Source of the DNA: Anaerolineae bacterium
Lineage (GTDB): Bacteria; Chloroflexota; Anaerolineae; Promineifilales; Promineifilaceae
Length of the DNA stretch: 64,000 bases
Reading direction: 5' to 3'
Assembly: GCA_007123775.1 (NCBI GenBank)
Contig: SLGK01000114.1
Span: 1 to 64,000, forward strand
A program made the translations under genes and the position numbers. The stretch's first letter is position 1. Each line of letters opens with the position of its first letter. Below are positions 33,218-42,339 of this stretch, piece by piece. The notes under the pieces were generated by a model. It was not told the origin of the DNA. It searched no databases and saw only the letters and a program-made list of their open reading frames with translations.

Positions 33218-33919
33218 TCACCCAGCCAACAATGGTATGGCGTTAAACAGGATGTGAATGAAAACGGGCAGGTAAAGGGATTTGGTGCGCTCGTACAGGT
33301 AGCTCATGGCCACGCCAAAGATGAAGGCGAAAAGGACCCAGGCGATGGCCGCTATCCAGGGATAATCGGGCCACAGCAGGGTTAACTGGACGGCGTGGCG
33401 CACGGCAAAAAAAACGGCCGATACCAGCATGGCCACCCGAAAACCGCGCAACGGCCGTAAGGCTCCCTGCACATACCCCCGGTAAAACAACTCCTCGCCC
33501 ACGCCCGCCCACAGAAAAATGAAGAGCAGGTAGGCGCTCTGGATGGCGGCCGGCGAGCTGTTGAGGCGGGTCGCGGCCGCTTCCCACATTGCCGGCAGGG
33601 CCGCGCCAATGTCATAAAAGGCATTGCCCAGCACGTCGCCAAACAGGAGCGGCACCAGCCCCACAAAAATGATGGCCCCGACCAGTTGGAACAAAACGGC
33701 GGCTGCAATCCCGGCCGGCCAATGCCACCATTTCACGGCCCGGATAGCGCCAAAGCGGTAGCTGCCCAGCCAGAGCGGGAGAGCCAGGGCCAGCAGGGCG
33801 TAAACAACGTAAAACGGTGCCCAGGGCAGCAGGCTGTTTTCCAATAAGGCGATCAGGGTGAGGCTAACGGCCGTAATCCACACCCCCCTTTCCGACAAAA
33901 ACCACTCTTTCCACAGCAT
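33218..33919 (-). CDS. CPBP-family intramembrane metalloprotease
   Basis: Protein of 233 residues with about six hydrophobic segments. The catalytic EExxxR motif is GEELFYRGYVQG and the second motif is FIHILFNAI (H-x-x-x-N), both within membrane segments, as in Abi/CAAX-type proteases of the Rce1 superfamily. These act on prenylated or membrane proteins, or in bacteriocin immunity and processing in Firmicutes; no bacteriocin gene is adjacent here. AGGAGGG precedes the ATG at 33919. Confidence 0.85.
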   Translation of the reverse strand: MLWKEWFLSERGVWITAVSLTLIALLENSLLPWAPFYVVYALLALALPLWLGSYRFGAIRAVKWWHWPAGIAAAVLFQLVGAIIFVGLVPLLFGDVLGNAFYDIGAALPAMWEAAATRLNSSPAAIQSAYLLFIFLWAGVGEELFYRGYVQGALRPLRGFRVAMLVSAVFFAVRHAVQLTLLWPDYPWIAAIAWVLFAFIFGVAMSYLYERTKSLYLPVFIHILFNAIPLLAG

Positions 33920-33941
33920 GATTACCCTCCTACAGGTCAAA

Positions 33942-34742
33942 CTACACCGTCAAATGTTTGACGTAGACAATTTCCGGGTCGCCCGGATCCAGGTTGTAGA
34001 TGATGCCTGAACGCTCATAGCCCAGCTTCTCCAGCACGTGCTGCATGTGGCCGTTGGACTCGTTGGTGGAGGTGAAAAATGTGTCTGAGCGGGATTGGGT
34101 TTCCATGAAGCGGATGAGCTGTGGCCCCAGGCCCTGGCCCCGCTGCTCAGCGGCAACGTAGACCATCTCCAGGAAGGAACGGCCGAAAAACTCATGCCCC
34201 ATCACGCCATAACCACACACTCGCCCGGCCGGCACCATGACCCAGGCGCGTCCCTCCCTCACCGACCGGGTAATAAAGGCGCGGCGTTCGGCGTCGGAGC
34301 GGGCAATGTGGTCTAATTGGTAAAGAGAGGGTAGGTCAACGGCCGTTGCCGGGCGAATGGGCATTGGGTCCGGCGACGCTTCTTTTTCCTCCTGATACAC
34401 CTTGTCATTTACCGACGGGGCGCGAATCATCAGCGTCTCTACCGGCGGCCGGACTTCCACAATGGCGTGATACTGCTCGGCCGGAAAGCAACAAAATTCA
34501 CGCGGGCCAATGGTGAAGCGACGGCCGTCTACCTCAACCACCAGGCTGCCGCGCAGAACGATAAAACATTCGTCGCTGTGCAGATGTTTATGCGGTCGTT
34601 CGCCGTCGCCGACCCAGCTCTCGCCGGTGTGGTTGTACCAGATTTGCAGTTGGCTTGATGGGAAACCAACCTCATTCGGTGGCGTATGGCCGGCGAGCAA
34701 AGTGGAGTATGGCGGCAGTTGGCGGTGGTGAAATTGGGTCAT
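33942..34742 (-). CDS. cupin-GNAT fusion protein
   Basis: Protein of 266 residues in two parts. Residues about 1-115 form a cupin (PHKHLHSDECFIVLRGSLVV with the HxH...E ligand pattern, and a later H in PAEQYHAIVE). Residues about 126-266 form a GNAT domain (MVYVAAEQRGQGLGPQLIRF, then QHVLEKLGYERSG). The fusion suggests a metal- or ligand-binding cupin presenting the substrate to the acetyltransferase. It overlaps the isochorismatase-like gene upstream by 4 bp (ATGA). Confidence 0.82.
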   Translation of the reverse strand: MTQFHHRQLPPYSTLLAGHTPPNEVGFPSSQLQIWYNHTGESWVGDGERPHKHLHSDECFIVLRGSLVVEVDGRRFTIGPREFCCFPAEQYHAIVEVRPPVETLMIRAPSVNDKVYQEEKEASPDPMPIRPATAVDLPSLYQLDHIARSDAERRAFITRSVREGRAWVMVPAGRVCGYGVMGHEFFGRSFLEMVYVAAEQRGQGLGPQLIRFMETQSRSDTFFTSTNESNGHMQHVLEKLGYERSGIIYNLDPGDPEIVYVKHLTV

Positions 34743-35407
34743 GCCTGTGCTTCCTTTGCCAGGCGCAAGCCATCAACAAACGATTGGGCGCTGGCCACGG
34801 TGCCGAAAATACCATTTTCAACTTTGACCGACTCGATGGCCCAGCGGTGCAAACCATCATTGACTGCGCCGCAGCCATCGGCCAGGAGTAAACACTCGTA
34901 ACCCAGATCAACGGCCGTGCGCAGCGTCGAATGTACACAAACATCAATCGTATTGCCACACAAGGCCAGGTGGGTAATTGGCTTGTGCCGTAAAACGCGG
35001 TCCAGTTCGCCGGAGATGAAGGCACTGCACGTTGACTTTTCAATGATGGTCTCACCTGCCTGGGGCAGCAGTTCCGGCACAATTTGCCAGCCGGGTTCAC
35101 CGGGAGCGGCCGTTTTCGGGCCGGGCGAATGGCTCGCTTCAACACGGCCGTGACGAGTATACAGCACGTGCAGGCCGTGGACGCGGGCAGCCGCCAATAC
35201 CTGCCGGATAGGCCGGATCGGCGCTCGCAGTCGTTTGGTATCATAACCGGCCTGCGCGATGTAATAGCCGGGCGAGCAATAATCATGCTGCATGTCCACC
35301 ACCAGAACAGCGCAGGCTGCGGCCGGCGTCCGGCCATTATGCGGCCAGGGGTGGGGATCGCCCTGAACCTGGAAATACATCTCATTCTTATCGTATGAAT
35401 GGCCCAT
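34739..35407 (-). CDS. isochorismatase-family cysteine hydrolase
   Basis: Protein of 222 residues. Catalytic triad positions: Asp in VLVVDMQHDY, Lys in TIIEKSTCSAF, Cys in LCGNTIDVCVHSTLRTA. The ATG at 35407 is preceded by GGAG at good spacing; the longer frame from 35494 is not needed. Coupled with the cupin-GNAT gene. Members deaminate or hydrolyse amides such as nicotinamide, carbamoylsarcosine or ureidoacrylate. Confidence 0.85.
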   Translation of the reverse strand: MGHSYDKNEMYFQVQGDPHPWPHNGRTPAAACAVLVVDMQHDYCSPGYYIAQAGYDTKRLRAPIRPIRQVLAAARVHGLHVLYTRHGRVEASHSPGPKTAAPGEPGWQIVPELLPQAGETIIEKSTCSAFISGELDRVLRHKPITHLALCGNTIDVCVHSTLRTAVDLGYECLLLADGCGAVNDGLHRWAIESVKVENGIFGTVASAQSFVDGLRLAKEAQA

Positions 35408-35417
35408 CGTCACGCTC

Positions 35418-35855
35418 CTATATATCCTGAATACGTTCGGTATGCGGTTCGATAACATCCATGTTTGCAATTTCCGCTCGATCAAAATAGCCATAGGCGG
35501 TCGTCTCGTTGCTGAGTTGCAGTTCTCCCCCTACCTGCACTACCTCAAAGTTGAGGGAAACGAGATGGTAACGATTGCCGTCGGCATATTCAAGAAGCCG
35601 GTGCGGACTGCTGTATACGCCTAAAAGGCGCACCACTTGAACACGCAGACCGGTTTCTTCCCACATCTCCCGTATGCAAGTTTCGGCCACGCTTTCACCG
35701 GCCTCAACCTGGCCGCCGGGCAAACACCAGCGCTGGTTATCGGCGCGGCGGGTGAGCAAAACTTTGGCCCCCTGCTCATCAAACAAAGTGGCCGAACAGC
35801 CCAATAAGAGCCGTCCGTTACGGCCGATGCGGTCGCCTTCATAGTAGCGTGCCAA
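35418..35855 (-). CDS. Nudix hydrolase
   Basis: Protein of 145 residues, TTG start preceded by GGAGGG. Nudix box LPGGQVEAGESVAETCIREM followed by WEETGL is complete. Ends 10 bp before the isochorismatase start, so likely cotranscribed with it and the cupin-GNAT gene. Confidence 0.86.
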   Translation of the reverse strand: MARYYEGDRIGRNGRLLLGCSATLFDEQGAKVLLTRRADNQRWCLPGGQVEAGESVAETCIREMWEETGLRVQVVRLLGVYSSPHRLLEYADGNRYHLVSLNFEVVQVGGELQLSNETTAYGYFDRAEIANMDVIEPHTERIQDI

Positions 35856-35859
35856 TTTA

Positions 35860-35921
35860 GTACCCTCCGTAAAGCGGGCATCCCTGCCCGCTGCGTGCCC
35901 GGACAGGGATGTCCAGGGTAC
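35860..35921. repeat. 62-bp inverted-repeat element with GTACCCT ends
   Basis: GTACCCT at 35860-35866 is exactly mirrored by AGGGTAC at 35915-35921, with inner inverted CCCTG/CAGGG segments. It lies just upstream of a Nudix gene. No coding capacity. Confidence 0.6.
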
Positions 35922-36110
35922 GATTCTATTAGCGGGCCAATCCTACCGCATAAACCGGTGTTTGACGATAGGCGTCACTTCGTTTATGAAAAGAAGCGGA
36001 TGAAAAACCTGGCAAACGGCTGTTGCCATACGGCCGTTCCCCATCTATACTTTCTTTACCTTGCTTATTGACAGGCAGACACAGCTGTTTCTGCTACGGC
36101 CGTTTTTCCA

Positions 36111-36203
36111 TAATCAGTAGATCGAAGTGGAGCGCGGACAGCCCTGTCCGCCACTTGCGGGCAAAGCTGCCCTCGCTCCGAAGTTGTTTCGATCTACTGA
36201 TAA
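36111..36203. mobile_element. MITE, TCAGTAGATCGAA family, copy 1
   Basis: An 87-bp element (36114-36200) with perfect 13-bp terminal inverted repeats TCAGTAGATCGAA, flanked on both sides by the trinucleotide TAA, which is a plausible 3-bp target-site duplication. The interior contains smaller palindromes and no reading frame. A second copy with the same ends lies at 46667-46730. Confidence 0.85.
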
Positions 36204-36264
36204 TCCACCATGCAACCTGGAATAATCGTGAAAGACCAAACTTTTATGCACGAGGAGAACTGAA

Positions 36265-36635
36265 TTGAAGCCAACTTACCCGTTCCTGACCCCATCCCAA
36301 CGCACCTGGCTCATCGCCCTGATTGTCCTCTGGGCCATTTTTCTCTTCGGCGGCTTCCTTTTTGGCTCACCCAATCAAAGTTACAGGCATCGTATGCCCT
36401 CCTGCTGGCGGGCACGGCCGGTTTGGGGTCGGCGCTGGCCTGGCAAGACCGGCGTTTCGTACTGCTGGCGTTGGGAGGGGCGTTATTTTTGCTGAGCGAC
36501 TTGATTCTTGCCGGAGATATGTTTGGCGACCTTTTCTTTCCCCTGATTGGAGACGTTGTCTGGCTGACCTATGGGCCGGGGCAGATGCTCATCGTTTATT
36601 CGATAGGGGCAGCCTGGCAAAAAGCGACGTCTTAG
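36265..36635 (+). pseudogene. YhhN-like membrane protein gene, frameshifted and shortened
   Basis: The first frame gives QRTWLIALIVLWAIFLFGGF; it then passes into unlikely protein. A second frame continues naturally with YALLLAGTAGLGSALAWQDR and LGGALFLLSDLILAGDMFGD, ending near VVWLTYGPGQMLIVYSIG, the typical C-terminus of YhhN (lysoplasmalogenase-like) proteins. The break is near 36370-36385. Even joined, about 123 residues remain against roughly 210 in the family, so an internal deletion has occurred too. Confidence 0.65.
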
Positions 36636-36728
36636 CCATCTCGACTACAAGAGGCTGCCTGCTGGTGGGTTGTGTCAGCGCTGTGCAAAATGACACGGTC
36701 GGGCTTTTGACCGCCTACTTACGGCAGG

Positions 36729-37697
36729 CTAGAGCAGGAGTGCTGCCAAAGGGAAGAAGACAGAAACGAGCAGTGCCCGCAGCATACCGGTGTCGTAGGG
36801 CCAGGTAGAGATTTGCCGTAGCCGTTGTTCATAGGCCAGTACGGCCGCTACCGTCGTACTGAGCTTATCAACCTTTTCACCGCTGTCCAACCGGTCAAGT
36901 AACTGTTGGGACAGTTCGGGGATATGGCGGCGTACTTTGACTAACTCAGCTTTTCTAGCGGCAGCAATCAGGCGGTGGGTGGGGTACATATTGAAAAAGA
37001 AGATAGCGATTGGCATCAACAAAAGAGGTACATAGAACAGCCAGAAATCAAGCCGCTGGCCAAATGTCCGATCGACGGTCACAAAGAGCAGGCTGACAGC
37101 AATACCCCCTACAAAAGCCAGAGCCAGCAGCAGGCTCTGACGACCGACGACGATAAGTGGGCTAAGGTCAAACAGATTGACACGGAGCGGCTGCTTGAGC
37201 AAAACGGCCGTAAAATCCACGCTCAGCATTGACACATAGATAATCCAGGCCAACAACCCCCCGATAACGGCCGTTGACACCAATGAGTATATCCCCAGCC
37301 AACTCCAGCTAAAGTCTGCATTGACAAGAACTATCAGGCTGCCCACCACCAGGCCCACCCCTACGCTGGCCCACTCGTACAGCGGTTTATTGGTTGTACT
37401 GTCTCGAAGCAGCTTCGCCAGTTGACGCTGATCTAATGTTGTCAGAGGGGACAGAGCCTTCACGACTTCCGCCTCTGTCTGGTTCAGTCTAGGCGCGACC
37501 AACAAAACAAAGAGTATAATTGATGGCGCACGAAAAATAGCGCGCCATACACCATCGCTAAACAAGTCTGGTAATCCGTATACCAAATAGCCAACCAGAA
37601 AAGCCACGCCATATAGAAGCAAGCCAACAGCGGCTATAGTGGTCGTGGGCCATGAACGGCCCAACCATTTGTCAAACTCTGTTTGTGGTAGATTCAT
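36729..37697 (-). CDS. multi-spanning membrane protein, unknown
   Basis: 322 residues from ATG 37697 (a longer frame opens at 37835 but its extension is low-complexity and basic). Seven hydrophobic segments by eye, around residues 20-41, 53-70, 111-129, 136-160, 185-210, 220-245 and 305-322, with a cytosolic stretch rich in charged residues between the last two. Not recognised. It is separated from the lanthipeptide export operon by about 500 bp on the same strand. Confidence 0.6.
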   Translation of the reverse strand: MNLPQTEFDKWLGRSWPTTTIAAVGLLLYGVAFLVGYLVYGLPDLFSDGVWRAIFRAPSIILFVLLVAPRLNQTEAEVVKALSPLTTLDQRQLAKLLRDSTTNKPLYEWASVGVGLVVGSLIVLVNADFSWSWLGIYSLVSTAVIGGLLAWIIYVSMLSVDFTAVLLKQPLRVNLFDLSPLIVVGRQSLLLALAFVGGIAVSLLFVTVDRTFGQRLDFWLFYVPLLLMPIAIFFFNMYPTHRLIAAARKAELVKVRRHIPELSQQLLDRLDSGEKVDKLSTTVAAVLAYEQRLRQISTWPYDTGMLRALLVSVFFPLAALLL

Positions 37698-38206
37698 CTC
37701 TTTATGTAACCTGGCCGTCCTGCCTCTTGCCTCGCCACCTGTCGGTAATGCACCAGCAGTGCCTACTCCGACGCTGGCACGGCCTTCTTTACCGCCAGAC
37801 AGTCCTGGAAGATCCCGATTTCGGTCTGGTTGCATGGAAAATGTCGCAATTGGGGGCGTTGGCCCTTACCCCTCTAGCGATTTCCACGCCACCAGTGGCC
37901 ACCAGCAGCCCACGAAAGGCGGCGACACGCTTTCGGCAAAAGTAGGCAACCGGCGTAGCTAACGTTTTATAGCTGAAGAAGAAGGAGCCGGCAAGCTTGG
38001 CCGCGGCCAGGTCGCTACAGGTAGGGTTTTGGCTGGTCACGGCCGTCAGTCGGTTGGGCAGAGATGAGTTGCCCGCCACCGAGAGGATGAGAGTACGCCG
38101 TTGTCCTGCTGGCCAGGTAGGCCCGGCGCTGAATGAGGTTATCTGAAACTTCAGCCCCTTTATCTACCAGCGGCACGTACCGGACATAAGCATGATAGAC
38201 AACGGG
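37698..38206. other. intergenic region without a supported gene
   Basis: An open stretch on the minus strand starts just after the ECF-S/HAMP gene and reads YVRYVPLVDKGAEVSDNLIQ before running out, but I recognise no family and no complete gene. The stretch near 38000 (LAAAKLAGSFFFSYKTLATP) is similarly orphaned. One ACGGCCGT at 38039. It may be a decayed gene at the end of the lanthipeptide operon. Confidence 0.35.
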
Positions 38207-39331
38207 CTAAGCTTTGACACTAATTCGCAGTTGCTCCACCTTGCTTTCAAGCTGTTGGAAATAGTCAGTTTCTACAATACTGGCCACTTCATTAGCCGTT
38301 TTGCTTTTATCAATCTTAATGTGCAACTGTCGAATCTGACGCTTCATGTTTTCTTGGCGCAGGCGCGTTTCCTGTGCCATTTGCCCAAATATACGGCAAA
38401 GATGGCTAATCTCATCATTGCCTGGTGTTTGTTTCAAATCTCGAATGTGGTCGGTTGACAAGCGATCCGCTTCCATTAGTTGGGCCGCATCACTCAGGTT
38501 AACAATGACACCAGACAACCGCTGCGCGATCATACTGGCATTTACCACCACGAATAACATAGTCAGAATGATAGTAAATAGCAGTTTGAACAGGATTTCA
38601 CCTTGCTCGCTGCTGCCCCCGGCCATATCTGGCTGAACCAGAAATAAACCGAGCAAAATAATGGGCAGTGCGGTTGCACTCAGGAGCAAGAACAGCAGGC
38701 GCCGCATAAATGGGGAGCGAAAGGCTTTGAAGGCGTTGATGTCAAAGTTTTGAAAATTATAGAGCAGCACCGGCAGCAGAAAAACGATGTTATATACGTT
38801 GCTCCAAACGGCTGGTATAAAATATTGGCTAAATACAAAGCTGGCATCGAGGACACCAAGCGTGACTGTCAACCAGGACGCTGTTCCCATACCAATGACG
38901 ATGGCAATAATGGCAATAGCGATAGCGACAAGATAATCCTTGACGACATTGAACTGAGGTACAAACCGTCTGGCAAAACCAGGAATCATGCCCATAAGCC
39001 CATTGCCAATTTGCCACGGCAAGAAGGTGCCCATCGCAAAATCTACAAAAGCGTTTCCAGTCAAGGTGGCTACCGGAAAGGAGACAACCCCTGACATTAA
39101 GTCGCCCAGTATGTTCCCCCCCATGCCAGTCAGAAAGCCGATGGCCGGGCCAAAGGCAAAACCGAAGAAAATCGGAACGACCACGCCCGGACGAATATTG
39201 ACATCACCGGCTGCCGCCAGCGGGAATATGGTTGTTAACCAGTTCAGCGAGGCGTAAAGAAGGATACCAACAACTGGTATAATCAAATTCTTGCCGATAG
39301 TAAATGTGCCTGATTGTGAATTCTGCGCCAT
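38207..39331 (-). CDS. ECF-S-like membrane domain fused to HAMP-like coiled coil
   Basis: Protein of 374 residues. Residues about 15-200 have the hydrophobic pattern of ECF-transporter S components (GDVNIRPGVVVPIFFGFAFG, then PAIGFLTGMGGNILGDLMSG). Residues about 210-235 and 247-270 are further membrane segments, followed by a HAMP-like linker (about 267-322) and a coiled coil ending IVETDYFQQLESKVEQLR. There is no output domain such as a kinase or cyclase. It is the last gene of the export operon, 20 bp after the ABC2 gene, with a strong ribosome site. A ligand-sensing or export-accessory role is inference. Confidence 0.65.
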   Translation of the reverse strand: MAQNSQSGTFTIGKNLIIPVVGILLYASLNWLTTIFPLAAAGDVNIRPGVVVPIFFGFAFGPAIGFLTGMGGNILGDLMSGVVSFPVATLTGNAFVDFAMGTFLPWQIGNGLMGMIPGFARRFVPQFNVVKDYLVAIAIAIIAIVIGMGTASWLTVTLGVLDASFVFSQYFIPAVWSNVYNIVFLLPVLLYNFQNFDINAFKAFRSPFMRRLLFLLLSATALPIILLGLFLVQPDMAGGSSEQGEILFKLLFTIILTMLFVVVNASMIAQRLSGVIVNLSDAAQLMEADRLSTDHIRDLKQTPGNDEISHLCRIFGQMAQETRLRQENMKRQIRQLHIKIDKSKTANEVASIVETDYFQQLESKVEQLRISVKA

Positions 39332-39351
39332 CTTTCCTTCCTCCGATAACC

Positions 39352-42339
39352 TTATGCCATTTGTCGTTTTGCCAGGTCAGCAAACAAACCCTCTTCGTTT
39401 ATGAGTTCGTCATAGGTGCCTTGTTGGACAATACGGCCGTTTTCCAACACAAAAATCTTGTCAGCCCCTTTGATCGTACTCAGCCGGTGGGCAATAACAA
39501 CCCGCGTTGCTTGCAAATCCTCCAGGCTTTGGCTGACAATGGCCTGGGTATGATTATCCAGAGCGCTGGTAGCCTCATCGAAAAAGAGGATGCGGGGCCG
39601 GTTAACGATGGCGCGGGCAATCAGTAAACGCTGGCGCTGGCCACCGGACAGGGTGCCGCCGCCATTACTCAGCATTGTGTGCATCCCCATGGGCATCTTT
39701 TTGAGGTCATCGGCCATGCCTGCCATCTCAGCCGCACGCCAGGCGTCGTCTACAGTCAAGGGCAGCGAACCAACGATGTTGGTAAAGATGTCACCGGCCA
39801 TTATCTTGCCATTTTGCAAGACTACGCCTAACTGCCGCCGCACCTCACGTATATCAAGGCTGTCCAGGTCGCGCCCGTCGTAATAGATGCTGCCAGATAA
39901 CGGCCGTTCAAAGCCCAACAGCAGGCGGAACAAGGTGGATTTACCGGAACCCGAAGCCCCAACCAGTGCTACATAATCACCGGGGTTAATCTCCAGCGAC
40001 ACATCTCTCAGAATAATAGGGCCGTCTTCGGTGTACCGGAAAGAAAGGTTGGCTACTTCGATCCCGCCTACCAGTTCACCCGGATGCTCTTTGAGTTCAT
40101 TTATCTCTGGTGTGGCCTGCAAAATGGGGCGTGCCCGTTCATACATGGGAATAATGTTGAGAAAGGTCAAAAAGGCCCCACTTAAGGTCAAAACAGCCAT
40201 CGTAAATTGGATAAAAGCCGTGTTAAACGCCAGAAATTGACCAATCGTCAACGCTTCTCTGCCCGACAGAATGACCACAGTAAAAATAACCATCGTCATA
40301 ATGACCTGATAACCGGCATTGAAAGCCTGCAAGTTATTGGAGACATCACGCGCCTGGTAACTAACCTGCTTGGCCTGGCTAAATTCGGCCGCCCAGGTGG
40401 CAAAGGCACGTCCCTCAGCCGCGGCCGCCCGAAACTTGGAGATACCTTCAATGGCTTGCAAGACAATCCCCGATATTTTGCCTTGCAAGTGGACCAACTG
40501 CCGGTAAAAGGCCATCTGACGCTGGCCGGCGTAAATCATGGCGGCCACGGATACGACAACCAATCCCGTCGCGGTCCACGCCAGGCCACTGTGATAGTAG
40601 AAAAGAAGGAAGAAGCTGAAAATCGAGAAGATGCCGGCCAACAGTGCACTCATAACCGTCCCGGAAAGAATCTGTTGAATACGGCGAATACCCATGATGC
40701 GATTTCCCAAATCACCAGAGGTATAGTCACGGAAAAATGAAACCGGCAGGCTCAGCACCCGCTGCCACACGGCCGCTTCCAGGTCAGCCCCCATCCGTTC
40801 TTGCAAGCGTAGCAAAGCCAAGTTTTGGACCACCTGGAAAAGACCCATAGCCACCACGATAGCCATTAGAAAGAAACCAATTTGAAGAAGCTGTAGGCGT
40901 TCTGCCTGGGGAATAACCTGGTCAAAAATAATACCGGTAGCGATAGGAATGAGCATACCCAAGATACCACCAGCTACACCAGCCAACAAAACTAGACGCA
41001 GGTCGCTGGTATCCCCGGCCATCCCAAATTTGAGCAGTTCCCAGGCACCAATAGGCTTGTTGGGCAAGGCGCGGTAAAACATGTGGGCAAAGGGTCTGAG
41101 GGTCTCTGCCGTTTCTGCGGTGACTTTTTGGTAATGACGTTTGCCGGGATCGTATAGTTGGTATCCTTTTTTGTAAGGAATCAACACGACCGGCTGCTCT
41201 GTTTCTTCCCAAAATCCGAGCAGGGGGCCATTGTCTTGCCGCCACCATTCTCCCTTCAGAACCACCTGCCGCGTTTGAAAATGAGAGGCCCGTGCAATAT
41301 CAGACAGGGCAAGTGTCTCGTCTTGTTGCGCTTGTTTAGACGGCGCAGCTATCTCAATCCCCAACTGTTGGCCTATGATGCGACAGGCCTGCAACAGCAA
41401 GTTATCATCACTGCTCTCAGGTGTAATGGGCGTGGCCGGTGATAGGAAAGGGCCTGCCAGGCGTGTAAGCGCTTCGCTGACGATTGATTGATCGGATTCC
41501 TGTTTGCTTCGCAGCCGTTCTATATCTTGTTGGCGCGTTTGCTCTAGCCACTGGGCAATGTGTTGCAGCATGTGGCGATGGAAATCGGCCAGATCAGGCC
41601 AGGGTATTGCCTGGGTCAAAAAGGTTGGGGTGTCGATGAGATCAAGCTGACTGTTTTCGGCCGTTTGAATCCAGGCCCGTTCAGAAATCGGCCAGCGCAT
41701 ATTGCCGTTTAAGAGGGGCAACTGGTTGTTGCTGCCCATAAAACGGGAATGGCCTTGTTGGTGTTTGACCCACAGCACACCACGCCGGGCGCAAACAGTG
41801 CTGGCCGCTTCGATAGCAATAGCAGAGCCAGCATTTAGGCGGCGGCAATCTTTGGGTGGTAAGCTGTCTAGCAGGCAGGTTGAGAGCTGATGCACCCAGT
41901 TGTCGATCAACGTTGTTACCGGCTGCCGAAAATCATTATCCTGAGACAAATAGTATAGGCGCTCGGTTGACAGGCGCAGCAGTCTGGTTTGTTTGCCACC
42001 AACCAGCAACAACCCTACGTTATGCTGTTCAGAAAGCAGGTCCATGCCAAAAATAGCTTGACCAGCCTCGACGCGAAACAAATGGGTTCTGGCCCCAACT
42101 GCCTGACCCTCGTGCAAAGTGACGGCAAAAAGATCGGCCCAGCCGGTATAAACAACCCAGCAGTCAGCCGGATTATCCAGCAGGATAGGGTTGTTGCCGC
42201 CGCTTTCCACCATTTGTGCTTCTTTATAGCGCAGGTGGAGGAGGAACAGTTCCTCTACGGGCATTCCATCTGGTTGTTCATCATCGGGCATAGCTTGGAT
42301 GCCTGATTGGTCCGTTTGGCTTACTCGTTGCGTTTTCAT
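39352..42339 (-). CDS. NHLM-type ABC transporter, fused permease/ATPase without C39 peptidase
   Basis: Protein of 995 residues. An N-terminal region of ~350 residues includes a cNMP/cupin-like sensor fold, as in the second ABC subunit of NHLM bacteriocin systems. Six membrane segments follow, then the ATPase with Walker A (ALVGASGSGKSTLFRLLLGF), signature LSGGQRQRLLIARAI and Walker B ILFFDEATSALD. There is no peptidase domain. It overlaps ABC1 by 4 bp (ATGA); the two probably form a heterodimer that exports the matured lanthipeptide. Confidence 0.88.
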   Translation of the reverse strand: MKTQRVSQTDQSGIQAMPDDEQPDGMPVEELFLLHLRYKEAQMVESGGNNPILLDNPADCWVVYTGWADLFAVTLHEGQAVGARTHLFRVEAGQAIFGMDLLSEQHNVGLLLVGGKQTRLLRLSTERLYYLSQDNDFRQPVTTLIDNWVHQLSTCLLDSLPPKDCRRLNAGSAIAIEAASTVCARRGVLWVKHQQGHSRFMGSNNQLPLLNGNMRWPISERAWIQTAENSQLDLIDTPTFLTQAIPWPDLADFHRHMLQHIAQWLEQTRQQDIERLRSKQESDQSIVSEALTRLAGPFLSPATPITPESSDDNLLLQACRIIGQQLGIEIAAPSKQAQQDETLALSDIARASHFQTRQVVLKGEWWRQDNGPLLGFWEETEQPVVLIPYKKGYQLYDPGKRHYQKVTAETAETLRPFAHMFYRALPNKPIGAWELLKFGMAGDTSDLRLVLLAGVAGGILGMLIPIATGIIFDQVIPQAERLQLLQIGFFLMAIVVAMGLFQVVQNLALLRLQERMGADLEAAVWQRVLSLPVSFFRDYTSGDLGNRIMGIRRIQQILSGTVMSALLAGIFSIFSFFLLFYYHSGLAWTATGLVVVSVAAMIYAGQRQMAFYRQLVHLQGKISGIVLQAIEGISKFRAAAAEGRAFATWAAEFSQAKQVSYQARDVSNNLQAFNAGYQVIMTMVIFTVVILSGREALTIGQFLAFNTAFIQFTMAVLTLSGAFLTFLNIIPMYERARPILQATPEINELKEHPGELVGGIEVANLSFRYTEDGPIILRDVSLEINPGDYVALVGASGSGKSTLFRLLLGFERPLSGSIYYDGRDLDSLDIREVRRQLGVVLQNGKIMAGDIFTNIVGSLPLTVDDAWRAAEMAGMADDLKKMPMGMHTMLSNGGGTLSGGQRQRLLIARAIVNRPRILFFDEATSALDNHTQAIVSQSLEDLQATRVVIAHRLSTIKGADKIFVLENGRIVQQGTYDELINEEGLFADLAKRQMA

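Noticed and set aside
37698-38206. A gene after the ECF-S/HAMP gene
   Set aside because: The frame is broken by stops after 60 codons and I could match no family.
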